Assembly (NCBI GenBank): GCA_017305555.1
Contig: JAFKKM010000055.1
Span: forward strand, 1-34,355
Source: Hyphomicrobiales bacterium
Lineage (GTDB): Bacteria; Pseudomonadota; Alphaproteobacteria; Rhizobiales; Xanthobacteraceae
DNA length: 34,355 nucleotides
Reading direction: 5' to 3'
Positions 16,014 to 23,803 of this stretch are shown here, piece after piece. The first letter of the stretch is position 1, and every line of letters begins with the position of its first letter. Below the pieces are notes generated by a model. It was not told where the DNA came from. It worked only from the letters and a program-made list of their open reading frames with translations, and searched no databases. A program made the translations under genes and the position numbers.

Positions 16014-16028
16014 TTAACAAATCCTCAA
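16014..16028 (+). promoter_or_regulatory. CtrA-like site before DUF2336 gene
   Basis: TTAA at 16014-16017, seven bases, TCAA at 16025-16028: one mismatch to the CtrA core, about 105 bp before the DUF2336 start. Weaker than the site at 14828. Confidence 0.35.
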
Positions 16029-16133
16029 TCGACGCAGCGGGTTATGGTGAACCCTTTGTTAAGCGTCATGGTTTATTTTGTCTGACAGTGGCATCGCGTC
16101 CGGTGTCTTGATGTTGCGTAGGCCTGAACAAAC

Positions 16134-17309
16134 ATGATCGTTCGGCAGTTCATTTCCTGGGTTCGTACCGCGCCTGCCGGTGAGCGCGCGGAAGCCACAC
16201 GATCGCTGGCGCGGGCTTGGCTGATTTCCAATCTCTCCGAGGACGATCGCGCTGCTGCCGAAGGCGCGCTGCTGATGCTCCTCGACGATCCGTCGCCGCT
16301 GGTGCGTCAGGCGATGGCCGAGGTTTTCGCCGGCAGCGCGCATGCGCCGGCCACCATCGTGCGTGCGTTGTCGCTCGATCAATCCTCCGTGGCGTTGCCG
16401 ATCCTCGAACATTCGCCTCTGCTCATCGACGCGGATCTGGTCGATCTCGTCGCAACGGGAAATTCCGAGACGCAGTGCGCGATTGCGCGCAGAGTCAATC
16501 TGCCCGCGTCGGTTTGCGCCGCCATCGCCGAGGTCGGGTCTCCGGCGGCGGCGCTCGAACTAATCGAGAATCCGCACGCGGTGCTGGCGCCGTTCTCCTG
16601 GGACCGCATTGTAGAACGCCACGGGCATCTCGCCGCCATTCGCGAATCCATGCTGGGGCTGGATGATCTGCCGCCGGCGACGCGGCTGGCGCTGATCGCG
16701 AAACTCTCCGACACATTGGCGCAGTTCGTGGTCGCACGCCGGTGGCTCAGCTCGGATCGCGCCGAACGGATTGTGGTCGAGGCCCGCGATCGCTCGGCCA
16801 TCAATCTCGCCACCCGTTCGCGCGGCGATGAGACGGGGCAACTGGTGTTGCACCTGCGCGCCACGGGACAGCTCACGGCGGGATTGATCCTGCGTGCCTT
16901 GCTGTCGGGCAATCTCGAACTGTTCGACCGCGCACTGGTGGAGTTGTCGGGGCTGCCGTCGCATCGCGTCGCGGCGCTGCTCTACGATCGGGGAGGGGCC
17001 AGCCTGGATGCGCTCTTGACGCGCGCCGGCCTGCCGTCCTCGACGTTCCCTGCGTTTCGCGCGGCGTTGGATGCGACCAACGAGATCGGCTTCGTCGGAA
17101 CGATCGATGGCGCGGCGCGGCTGCGCCGCCGCATGGTGGAGCGTGTGCTGACGCGCTGCGAGGCCGATCCGGATGTCTCCGAGCCGTTGTTGATCCTCCT
17201 GCGCCGCTTCGCCACAGAATCCGCACGCGAGGAAGCGCGGGTGTTCTGCGATCAACTGGTGGCGGATGTTATCGATATCGCGCCGGAGCATCAGCGCATC
17301 GCGGCGTAA
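16134..17309 (+). CDS. DUF2336 domain protein
   Basis: A 391-residue helical protein of the DUF2336 family, which is restricted largely to alphaproteobacteria. Signs are the HEAT-like openings SEDDRAAAEGALLMLLDDPSPLVRQAMAEVFAGS (35-68) followed by ALPILEHSPLLIDADLVDLV and the repeated short helices. No catalytic motif, signal or membrane segment is visible. The family is often found near cell-cycle and chemotaxis-like genes, and a CtrA-like site lies upstream. It is probably a scaffold protein; function unknown. It is separated by about 170 bp from the transglycosylase and is likely transcribed from its own promoter. Confidence 0.85.
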   Translation: MIVRQFISWVRTAPAGERAEATRSLARAWLISNLSEDDRAAAEGALLMLLDDPSPLVRQAMAEVFAGSAHAPATIVRALSLDQSSVALPILEHSPLLIDADLVDLVATGNSETQCAIARRVNLPASVCAAIAEVGSPAAALELIENPHAVLAPFSWDRIVERHGHLAAIRESMLGLDDLPPATRLALIAKLSDTLAQFVVARRWLSSDRAERIVVEARDRSAINLATRSRGDETGQLVLHLRATGQLTAGLILRALLSGNLELFDRALVELSGLPSHRVAALLYDRGGASLDALLTRAGLPSSTFPAFRAALDATNEIGFVGTIDGAARLRRRMVERVLTRCEADPDVSEPLLILLRRFATESAREEARVFCDQLVADVIDIAPEHQRIAA

Positions 17310-17330
17310 GAAGCCCTCTCATGAGGCATC

Positions 17331-17438
17331 ATTGCCGGGGATAGCCGTTCGAAGAACGGCGTCGCTTCGCTCGCCTATGGACCCGGCAATCCCAGTTTCA
17401 AGAAATAGCTGATGGATGCGCGGATCACGTCCGCGCAT
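17331..17438. repeat. Composite palindromic intergenic repeat
   Basis: Outer arms ATTGCCGGG (17331-17339) and CCCGGCAAT (17382-17390) enclose a small hairpin GCCGTTC/GAACGGC (17344-17350, 17354-17360). A second hairpin ATGCGCGGA/TCCGCGCAT lies at 17416-17438. This is the style of repeat scattered between genes in Bradyrhizobium-type genomes. It lies between convergent genes and may also act as a terminator. Confidence 0.65.
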
Positions 17439-17472
17439 GACAGTGAGTGATGTTGTCGGAGTTTGAAAGACT

Positions 17473-18054
17473 CTACTCGCCCGGCACGATGCTCGGCGCG
17501 AGGATGGCTTCGAGATGTTCGGGGCGATCGTGGTTGACCGCCTTCAGATAGTCGTCGGCGATGTTGCGCAGGTGAGCGCTGAGCGTTTCAGCGACGCCGA
17601 TGCGGTCGATGCTTGTTTGCTCACGGACGATCGCCTGAATGGCTTGCACATGGTGCGCGATCAGGTTTGCCGGCACCGCCGCGATATCGGGCGCGTGCTC
17701 GATGATGCGGCACAGGCTGTCGGCGGCCGCGCCGGCGGCGGCATATCCGAAGGTCGCGGCGTCCCCCTTGATATCGTGCGCGGCACGAAACAGTTCGTCG
17801 CGCGCCGATGGCGTAAAGCCATCCTTGAGGATCGTGCCGTGAGCGGCGGCGAGTCGGTCGCACTCCTCCTGCATCCAGTTGTCGAACTCACCGGAGAGAT
17901 CGGCCAGCGCCTGCTCGGCGCGTGCGACCGGATCGTCAGCCTCCTTGTCGTCGACATATCGGACCGCATGGCGCAGCGGATTGGGCTGCGTGATGACATG
18001 ATGGTCGGCATACGCTTGGATCTGCGGCGCGGGCGGCTTCGGTTTGGCCATCAT
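17473..18054 (-). CDS. Hpt-domain phosphotransfer protein
   Basis: A 193-residue protein with a histidine phosphotransfer (Hpt) domain. The phosphorylatable His is at 93 in FRAAHDIKGDAATFGY, followed by the Gly pattern and helical sequence AADSLCRIIE. The N-terminal 40 residues are Pro-rich and free of structure. Hpt proteins relay phosphate between a hybrid histidine kinase and a receiver. The next gene upstream on the same strand is a receiver protein with only 17 bp between, so the two probably form a relay pair. No kinase is in the window. Start ATG at 18054 or 18051. Confidence 0.85.
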   Translation of the reverse strand: MMAKPKPPAPQIQAYADHHVITQPNPLRHAVRYVDDKEADDPVARAEQALADLSGEFDNWMQEECDRLAAAHGTILKDGFTPSARDELFRAAHDIKGDAATFGYAAAGAAADSLCRIIEHAPDIAAVPANLIAHHVQAIQAIVREQTSIDRIGVAETLSAHLRNIADDYLKAVNHDRPEHLEAILAPSIVPGE

Positions 18055-18071
18055 TCAATCCCTTGAGCGGG

Positions 18072-18617
18072 TTATCCCGGCATCCGTGCTTTATCCATCA
18101 ACGATGGCTGCTGCATGATATCGGCCTTGGTGCCGGTTCGGCGCTCCGGGCCGACGTATGAGTTGTTGACGTTGCGCCGCCGGTCCGGTCCGAAGTAATT
18201 CTTGGTCTTGATAAACGGGCGTGGATTGGTGACCACGTTCATGATGCGCTGATGAAGACCCTTGGCCGAAATCGGCTTGGCGAGAAATTCGGTGACGCCG
18301 GCATCGCGCGCCAGTGTGACGCGACGCTTTTCCGAATGCCCCGTCAGCATGATGATGGGCGCATAGGGATTGCCGTTGGAGTCCGGCTGACGGATCATCT
18401 GTGCCAGTTCGAGCCCGTCGAAGATCGGCATCGCCCAGTCGGTGATAACGATATCGGGTACGTAGTGGCTGAACATTTCCAGCGCGGTGGCGCCGTCTTC
18501 CGATTCATAGACTTCGCGCGCGCCGAACGAATGCAGCAGCGTACGCAGAATCCGGCGCATGTGCGGATTGTCGTCGGAAACCAGGAAGCGGAGCTTGTTG
18601 AAATCGATCCGGTACAT
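18072..18617 (-). CDS. Single-domain response regulator with charged tail
   Basis: The 181-residue protein is a stand-alone receiver domain. Acidic pocket Asp15/Asp16 (SDDN), phosphoacceptor Asp60 (VITDWAMP), Thr92 (MLTGHS) and Lys114 (FLAKPIS) are all in place. After the receiver, about 55 residues carry two similar basic motifs, FGPDRRR and VGPERR, separated by about 10 residues, with no known output domain. It could relay phosphate to the neighbouring Hpt protein, or switch a partner by its tail. ATG at 18617 (MYRIDFNKLRF) was preferred over the TTG one codon upstream. The gene and the Hpt gene lie 17 bp apart. Confidence 0.9.
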   Translation of the reverse strand: MYRIDFNKLRFLVSDDNPHMRRILRTLLHSFGAREVYESEDGATALEMFSHYVPDIVITDWAMPIFDGLELAQMIRQPDSNGNPYAPIIMLTGHSEKRRVTLARDAGVTEFLAKPISAKGLHQRIMNVVTNPRPFIKTKNYFGPDRRRNVNNSYVGPERRTGTKADIMQQPSLMDKARMPG

Positions 18618-18729
18618 CAAACGGCTCTGGACGCGGCCCGGCGGAGGCCGATATACGCGGCGTTAACTATAGGCTGGTGCCGTTAAGGAATGGTTGCCAG
18701 CGAGCTGGCCGAAAAGGGGCGCGCGCCGC

Positions 18730-19509
18730 TCAATAACCGAATTGCTCGCTCAGAATACGTTCTTCGAGACTGTGTCCAGGATCGAACAGCATCCGCATTG
18801 AAATCGTTTTGTCCGACAGAATTTCGACACGCACCGCGTTGCGCGCCTCGTCGTGATCGGCAACGGCCGCCACCGGCCGCTTGTCGCTCTCCAGCACTTC
18901 GATCACCACGAAGGCTGAATCCGGGAGCAGGGCGCCGCGCCAGCGGCGAGGCCGGAACGGGCTGATCGGTGTCAGTGCCAACAGCGCCGCATTGATCGGC
19001 AGGATAGGGCCTTGCGCCGAGAGATTGTAGGCGGTCGAGCCCGCCGGCGTCGCCACCATGATGCCGTCGGCGACCAGTTCGGCCATGCGCTCGCGCTCGT
19101 CGATCAGGATGCGCAGCCGTGCGGCCTGATGGGTCTGGCGAAAGACCGAGACTTCATTGATGGCGTGATGCAGTGACACTTTGCCGTCGATGTCGGTCGC
19201 GCGCATCAGCAACGGATGGATCACGGTATCGCGAGCGGCAGCGAGTCGTGCATAGAGATCTTCCGAACGATACTCGTTCATCAGAAAGCCGACGGTGCCG
19301 CGATGCATTCCGTAAATCGGTTTTCCCGAACGCATCAGTTGATGCAGCGTCTGCAACATCAATCCGTCGCCGCCCAGCGCGACGACGATGTCAGCCTTCG
19401 ACGGCGGATGGTTGCCATAAGTGTTGACCAGGCTGGCGAGGGCCTGTTGGGCTTCCGCGCTCGTTCCCGCGACAAATGCGATCCGGTCGTATCGCTTGGG
19501 TGTCGTCAT
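18730..19509 (-). CDS. nadK: NAD kinase
   Basis: The 259-residue protein phosphorylates NAD to NADP using ATP. Signatures: GGDG at 46-49, NEV at 118-120 (AINEVSVF), and the conserved stretch [17 protein letters not shown] (152-168) that closes the NAD site. Length and N-terminus ([15 protein letters not shown]) agree with the rhizobial form, so the ATG at 19509 was chosen over in-frame starts at 19524 and 19560; none has a good Shine-Dalgarno. It lies about 110 bp upstream of the receiver/Hpt pair on the same strand. Confidence 0.95.
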   Translation of the reverse strand: MTTPKRYDRIAFVAGTSAEAQQALASLVNTYGNHPPSKADIVVALGGDGLMLQTLHQLMRSGKPIYGMHRGTVGFLMNEYRSEDLYARLAAARDTVIHPLLMRATDIDGKVSLHHAINEVSVFRQTHQAARLRILIDERERMAELVADGIMVATPAGSTAYNLSAQGPILPINAALLALTPISPFRPRRWRGALLPDSAFVVIEVLESDKRPVAAVADHDEARNAVRVEILSDKTISMRMLFDPGHSLEERILSEQFGY

Positions 19510-19644
19510 CGATAGTTGGCCCATGTGAGGCGCGCGGCGCAAGACAGGGGCGTCGCTCAAGGTCGTCTATACGACCTTGGCCAGTTTTGTCGAGCGGATC
19601 AATATTTATCGGTGAATCCGTGAACTGGCGGATGCCTGTCGATC

Positions 19645-19680
19645 AATGAAAAGCCGGTGCAGCGAAGTGTTGCACCGGCT
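19645..19680 (-). terminator. Rho-independent terminator after TPR gene
   Basis: AGCCGGTGCA at 19652-19661 pairs perfectly with TGCACCGGCT at 19671-19680 (10 bp, 9-base loop). On the minus strand TTTTCATT follows the stem. It comes directly after the stop of the TPR gene at 19703. Confidence 0.8.
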
Positions 19681-19702
19681 CTCGTGGAAACGTCGCGCGG
19701 CT

Positions 19703-20257
19703 TCAATATACCAGACCGCTGGCCGACGTTTTGTCGAGCGCGGCTGCGAGCGAGCGATACTCGGAGCATCCGGTGCCGCACAATTCGGCGATGCGATGAA
19801 GGTGGTATTGCGCCTGCTCGCGATTGCCCTGTTCGATCTGCCACAAACCGTAATATTGCCAGGTGCGGACGTGACTCGGATCGGCCTTCAAAGCGCGTTC
19901 GTACCAGTTTTGAGCAAGCTGGTAGTTTCCGAGCTTGCGATAAGAGTAACCGATCAGATTGGCGACATCGGCGCGATCGTCGTGGTGAAGCGCTTTCAAC
20001 TGCTCGATTGCGCCGGCGTAGTCATGGCCGTCATAAATCGTCGCATAGGCGTGGCGGTAGCCCTGAAGAAATGCCGGATCGTCGGCGCTGGACTTCTTCT
20101 TCTTCGCTTTCTTGGCGTCCTTCGGGGCCGATTTGGTGGCCGGCGGTGCCGAGGGTTCATCGGATCCGGCGGCGAAGGCGGGTGAGAAGACCGATGGCAT
20201 GGCCAGTGCCGTTGTCAGAACCGTGGCGGCCATCCATTTCGTCACAGATTGGCTCAT
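19703..20257 (-). CDS. Exported TPR-repeat protein
   Basis: About 184 residues. A signal peptide (MSQSVTKWMAATVLTTALAM, cleavage near AFA-A) is followed by a Pro/Lys-rich stretch with KDAKKAKKKK, then two to three tetratricopeptide repeats (AYATIYDGHDYAGAIEQLKAL, ANLIGYSYRKLGNYQLAQNW, TWQYYGLWQIEQGNREQAQ). TPR units bind partner proteins, so this is a periplasmic adaptor of unknown partner. A CGTGC Cys pair near the end could form a disulphide. The ATG at 20257 has AGGAG seven bases upstream. Three to four 16-bp tandem repeats lie 37-95 bp upstream of the start (20294-20351). Confidence 0.85.
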   Translation of the reverse strand: MSQSVTKWMAATVLTTALAMPSVFSPAFAAGSDEPSAPPATKSAPKDAKKAKKKKSSADDPAFLQGYRHAYATIYDGHDYAGAIEQLKALHHDDRADVANLIGYSYRKLGNYQLAQNWYERALKADPSHVRTWQYYGLWQIEQGNREQAQYHLHRIAELCGTGCSEYRSLAAALDKTSASGLVY

Positions 20258-20589
20258 GGTTGCTCCTGTTGGTCCGGGTTGATGCGAATGGGCCTTGGAT
20301 CGAGTGCGTCTCGGATCAAGTAGGTCTTGGACCAAGTACGCGCTGGATCAAACCTCCCGGCAACGGAAATATTCCATCACGGCCGCGCATTCTTGTCATC
20401 CGTTTTGCTGGCGGGGGGAGGGATGTGGTCCCATTCCGCCGGCAGTTCATGACAAACAATTCATCCAGATGAACGGAGCCCACCGGCGGGCTTCAGCCTG
20501 GGTTCAGTCGCGGATCGCTAGGGTTGTGTCCATGATCGACGAGCCCGGCCATTCGACCGGTCAACTTCGTGATCGAACAGGAGATGACC
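20258..20589. other. Divergent intergenic region with tandem repeats
   Basis: No gene is seen in these 332 bp between the TPR gene (minus) and the His-rich peptide (plus). It contains the 16-bp tandem repeat array at 20294-20351 and, nearer the His-rich gene, no recognisable strong promoter box. It must hold the start sites for both genes. Confidence 0.5.
20294..20351. repeat. 16-bp tandem repeat array with palindromic core
   Basis: Three full units of 16 bp start at 20294, 20310 and 20326, with a partial fourth from 20342. The shared core is CTYGGAYCRAG, a palindrome that is exact in unit 3 (CTTGGACCAAG, 20326-20336). The period is not a multiple of three, so it is not coding. It sits in the leader of the TPR gene and looks like a cluster of operator sites or a slipped duplication. 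Confidence 0.7.
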
Positions 20590-20829
20590 ATGATCAAGAC
20601 GATTTCCGCCGCATTGCTCGCCGTGTCCATGCTCGCCGCGCCCGCCATGGCGGCCGGCCCGTCGCACGTCGCGCCCCATGCCGCCGCCATCAACGGCCAT
20701 CATGTGAGCGCGAATGTGCTGAAAGCGCAGGCGCGGATGCACAAGCATCGCACGGTGCGCCATCATCGCCACCTGCGTGGGCATCACGTCCGCAAGCCGG
20801 TCGTCATGCACCGCGGCCATCGCCACTAA
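20590..20829 (+). CDS. Small exported His-rich protein
   Basis: A 79-residue protein with a clear signal peptide (MIKTISAALLAVSMLAAPAMA, cleavage near AMA-A). The mature part of about 58 residues has 14 His and many Arg/Lys, with clusters HHRH and GHH and no Cys. It could bind transition metals (Ni, Cu, Zn) in the periplasm; such peptides are common in this group. ATG at 20590 with AGGAG seven bases upstream; an in-frame ATG at 20584 is too close to the Shine-Dalgarno. A strong terminator follows, so it is a single-gene unit. Confidence 0.75.
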   Translation: MIKTISAALLAVSMLAAPAMAAGPSHVAPHAAAINGHHVSANVLKAQARMHKHRTVRHHRHLRGHHVRKPVVMHRGHRH

Positions 20830-20849
20830 AACGCGCGCTGCATCCAGAG

Positions 20850-20893
20850 CCCGGGCTTCACGTTGGTTCGACGTGAAGCCCGGGTTTGTTTTG
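20850..20893 (+). terminator. Strong rho-independent terminator
   Basis: A 14-bp perfect stem (20850-20863 with 20871-20884), a 7-base loop and a T-rich tail (TTTGTTTTGT) follow the His-rich gene. It may also reduce transcription running in from the convergent serine hydrolase gene. Confidence 0.88.
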
Positions 20894-20898
20894 TCACG

Positions 20899-22092
20899 TC
20901 ACAGAAATGCGTCGGCGATGGCGTCGAAGCCGCGCCGCCATGACAGCGCATGATCGGGATCGAGCGGGATCGCTTCCGACGCCATCCGCACGATCACCAG
21001 TTCGGCCTCGGGATGAATATAGATCCATTGACCGTGAATGCCGAGCGCGCACAGTACGCCTTCGGTGCGGTCGATCTGATACCATTTGCTGCGATAGCTG
21101 GCGCCGGGGAACAGTTCGGCGAAGTCGCCGCGCGCCCACGCCGCGCTGGTGTCGTGTTCGTTGATATCGTCGATCCACCAGCCCGGCACCACCTGCCGGC
21201 CGTCGGCGCCAACACCGCGCCGGCGCATCATTTCGCCGAAGCGGGCGAGGTCGCGCGGCGTCACGCAGATGCCGCCGGCCGCCCGCATCGCACCGTGGGA
21301 ATCCACCGTGACATAGCCGTCGTGTTCCGCGCCGAGCGGCCCCCATAGATACTCGCTGAGGATATCCGACAGCGGTTGATCGCAGGCGCGCTCATAGACC
21401 CAGCCGAGCACGTCGGTGTTGGTCGAGACATAGTGGAACGTATCGCCATGCGGCTTGCCGTCCGGACGCATCGTCGCCAGAAAGCGCCGCACGTCGGTGA
21501 CTTCGCGGCCGGGCGGGGGAATGTCCCAACCCATGGCGTAACGATAGCGGATCACGTCGCCGTCGGGATCGTCGTAATCCTCGACGAACTTGATGCCGAC
21601 CGTCATGTCGAGCAGGTGACGCACGGTGGCGTTGCCATAAACCGATCGCTCGAGCTCGGGCACGTAGTCCGTGATGAGATCGTCGGGGTCGAGCAGGTTA
21701 CGGTCGGTCAGGATGCCACCGAGCGCGCCGCAGATCGATTTGCTGACGGAGAACACGATATGCGGCGTTTGCGCATCCATGCCGTTGGCGTACCATTCGG
21801 CGGCGATGCGTCCACGCCGCAACATCACCAGCGCATCGGTGTGGGTCGCGCGCAGCGCTTTCGCCAAAGTTGTAGGCTGATCGCCGATCCCGACGAATTC
21901 GATATCCTCGATACTCTCCAGCCCCGTTTCGAACGGCTTGCCCGGGTGCGTCGCCGCGATATTCGCGGTCGGCAGCAGGCGGCGCACGTTGCGATAGCTC
22001 CAGCTATTGAACGGCGACTGCCGCCAGTTCGCCAGCGTCACTTGCTTGTCCGGCGTTGGCGGATAGTCGTTCATCAGATCCTTGGCGATCAT
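20899..22092 (-). CDS. Serine hydrolase, class C beta-lactamase fold (NylB-like)
   Basis: The 397-residue protein has the penicillin-binding/beta-lactamase fold. The nucleophile motif is SVSK (Ser115, Lys118), the Tyr element is HYVSTN with Tyr221, and HGQWIY near the C-terminus stands for the third motif. The overall plan, including EWYANG before SVSK and the WDIPPP loop, is closest to 6-aminohexanoate-dimer hydrolase (NylB) and EstB-like esterases rather than true beta-lactamases. There is no signal peptide, so it should be cytoplasmic. The ATG at 22092 has AGGGAG eight bases upstream. Substrate unknown; divergent from the outer-membrane barrel gene. Confidence 0.87.
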   Translation of the reverse strand: MIAKDLMNDYPPTPDKQVTLANWRQSPFNSWSYRNVRRLLPTANIAATHPGKPFETGLESIEDIEFVGIGDQPTTLAKALRATHTDALVMLRRGRIAAEWYANGMDAQTPHIVFSVSKSICGALGGILTDRNLLDPDDLITDYVPELERSVYGNATVRHLLDMTVGIKFVEDYDDPDGDVIRYRYAMGWDIPPPGREVTDVRRFLATMRPDGKPHGDTFHYVSTNTDVLGWVYERACDQPLSDILSEYLWGPLGAEHDGYVTVDSHGAMRAAGGICVTPRDLARFGEMMRRRGVGADGRQVVPGWWIDDINEHDTSAAWARGDFAELFPGASYRSKWYQIDRTEGVLCALGIHGQWIYIHPEAELVIVRMASEAIPLDPDHALSWRRGFDAIADAFL

Positions 22093-22303
22093 GTCGTCTC
22101 CCTGGCCCCGTCGTGGCGCACGATTACGCGCCCGCGAGCGTTGATGGCTGTGCGGATAGTGTAGAGACAGATTGGTTCCGATGGAACCCGGAGCGGCGCT
22201 CTGACACAGTTACGTACGAACGTTGCTATTTGAATGCCATCACGCAACCAAATTGATGCCACGTTGTTTCAAGAGGGTCTTCCTCACAACAAGGGGACCT
22301 ACC

Positions 22304-23029
22304 ATGAAGACGTTTGTGTTCGCGACGGCTGCATCGTTCGCGTTAGCTGTATCGGCCGTAAGTGGGGTGGCGAATGCGGCGGACCTGCCGCCACGGCCTT
22401 ATACCAAGGCGCCGCCGCCGGTCACCGCGCCGGCGATTGTTTACAATTGGACCGGATTCTACATCGGTGGTCATCTTGGCGGTGTGTTCTCGGGCGACAA
22501 CAGCCTGCAAGGCAGCGATGCCCGGTTCATGGGCGGTGTGCAGGGCGGCTACGACTATCAGTTCGCCAACAATTGGGTGCTGGGTATCGAGGCCAATTAC
22601 AGCTGGCTGGCGTCGGCGGGCGGCGGCGTGGTGTTTCCCGGTGGATCGGTGGCCTCGCTGGATAATCGTGGTCTTGGATCGGTCACCGGCCGACTTGGTT
22701 TCACCACCGGGCCTGTGTTGCTCTATGCCAAGGGTGGTTACGCATTCAGGGACAACAATCTTGACGTGAGTGTCGCGGGCGTTTCGCAACCGTTCAGCGC
22801 CACCGGAAATCATCAGGACGGCTACACTGTCGGTGCCGGTCTCGAATATATGTTTGCGCCGAGTTGGTCGGCCAAGGTCGAGTATCAGTACTACAACTTC
22901 GGCAACACCACATTCACGGGTGGCCCCGCCGATATCATCGGCACGAGCTTCCGCAACGACGAACACACGGTCAAAGCCGGCTTGAACTATCGCTTTGGCT
23001 GGGGCGGACCGGCGCCGTCGAATTACTAG
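22304..23029 (+). CDS. Outer membrane beta-barrel protein (Omp25/Omp31 family)
   Basis: A 241-residue exported barrel: signal peptide MKTFVFATAASFALAVSAVS with cleavage near ANA-A, a Pro-rich spacer (DLPPRPYTKAPPPV), then YNWTGFYIGGHLGG, the opening of the Omp25/31 family. Alternating strands follow, and it ends YRFGWGGPAPSNY. It is an eight-stranded barrel in the outer membrane, a major surface protein in this group and sometimes involved in stability or host contact. The ATG at 22304 follows AAGGGGA. The terminator at 23067 ends the transcript. Sequence upstream (22093-22303) holds the promoter for both this and the serine hydrolase; a GGTTCC/GGAACC palindrome lies near 22180. Confidence 0.92.
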   Translation: MKTFVFATAASFALAVSAVSGVANAADLPPRPYTKAPPPVTAPAIVYNWTGFYIGGHLGGVFSGDNSLQGSDARFMGGVQGGYDYQFANNWVLGIEANYSWLASAGGGVVFPGGSVASLDNRGLGSVTGRLGFTTGPVLLYAKGGYAFRDNNLDVSVAGVSQPFSATGNHQDGYTVGAGLEYMFAPSWSAKVEYQYYNFGNTTFTGGPADIIGTSFRNDEHTVKAGLNYRFGWGGPAPSNY

Positions 23030-23066
23030 TGGTTTCGGCGCGGTATCTGTTCCGCGATGTTGGACG

Positions 23067-23096
23067 AAAGGCCGGCCGGTTGCGCCGGCCTTTTGT
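23067..23096 (+). terminator. Rho-independent terminator after the Omp gene
   Basis: AAAGGCCGGC (23067-23076) pairs with GCCGGCCTTT (23084-23093), loop of seven bases, with a TTTTG tail. It comes 38 bp after the barrel gene stop. Confidence 0.85.
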
Positions 23097-23137
23097 TTGC
23101 GCGCGACTTGCGACAGCGGCGTGTTGTCGAAACAGCG

Positions 23138-23359
23138 TTAGCTGTCGCCGAGATCGAAAGCTCCCAGCCGAAATTCATCCGGCGTTTCGCCGAGCGGCGT
23201 CACCGCGACCAGCGTGAACGACGCGTGAGGATGATCTTGCCAGATGGCGATGTCGTCGGTCGTGACCGTCAACCAACCGAACCTGAAAAGATATCGGCCG
23301 GGCTCCGCGACCTGACCGACCTCCCGCCATGCAATCTTTCGTGCGCAAACGTGTGTCAC
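23138..23359 (-). CDS. Small conserved-looking hypothetical protein
   Basis: A 73-residue frame ends with a compact, protein-like stretch (GRYLFRFGWLTVTTDDIAIW, then HPHASFTLVAV and DEFRLGAFDLGDS). The pattern of hydrophobic and acidic residues is unlike a chance frame, and I recall similar short proteins in Bradyrhizobium. The start is taken as GTG at 23359, because CGGAG lies eight bases upstream; an ATG at 23437 would add a poor N-terminus. No signal peptide, membrane segment or motif; function unknown. It lies between the Omp terminator and tRNA-Thr, both of which bound its transcript. Confidence 0.55.
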   Translation of the reverse strand: MTHVCARKIAWREVGQVAEPGRYLFRFGWLTVTTDDIAIWQDHPHASFTLVAVTPLGETPDEFRLGAFDLGDS

Positions 23360-23492
23360 GGCAATGACTCCGTGAGGGCCGATGTTCCGGCCGGTTGTGC
23401 CGATCGGCCGCGCTGGCTGGCGGCCGGCACTGATCATAACGTGATGCGGGGTGAATTGTCAGCGTCTCGACGTCACACGCACGGAGGTGTGG

Positions 23493-23567
23493 TGGTGCCG
23501 GCAGAGAGGATTGAACTCCCGACCTTCGGTTTACAAAACCGCTGCTCTACCGCTGAGCTATGCCGGC
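23493..23567 (-). tRNA. tRNA-Thr (anticodon TGT)
   Basis: The minus strand folds as a tRNA: acceptor arm GCCGGCA with TGCCGGC, D arm GCTC/GAGC, anticodon loop TTTGTAA with TGT at 23533-23535, T loop TTCAATC. The 3' CCA is encoded (23493-23495). The 27-43 pair of the anticodon stem is a mismatch (G-A). It is charged by the ThrRS encoded at 7350-9404. Confidence 0.95.
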
Positions 23568-23803
23568 CGCCTGAAGGTGACAGCTAGCAGCGCAATTCCG
23601 CCGCGACAAGTCCGAACGCCACCGTTCGTCGGTGTGTTTGCACCGGCACGTCGGCCGCCGCGTTAAGGATTTCTCGCCCGATTGGTTGCAATTGGGCGGT
23701 GCGGAAACCTTACGCGTTAGGCTTACCGGCAGAATACCGCGCGGTCTTAACCCCTGGCGCACGTCATTCGGTTACGGTGACGCATCATTTAAGGACATTG
23801 GCG

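Noticed and set aside
20899-22092. Antibiotic-resistance beta-lactamase
   Set aside because: SxxK fold is shared, but the sequence plan is NylB/EstB-like and there is no signal peptide.
22140-22230. EcfG-type (GGAAC-N16/17-CGTT) stress promoter near the Omp gene
   Set aside because: GGAAC is present but the second box is not at the required distance.
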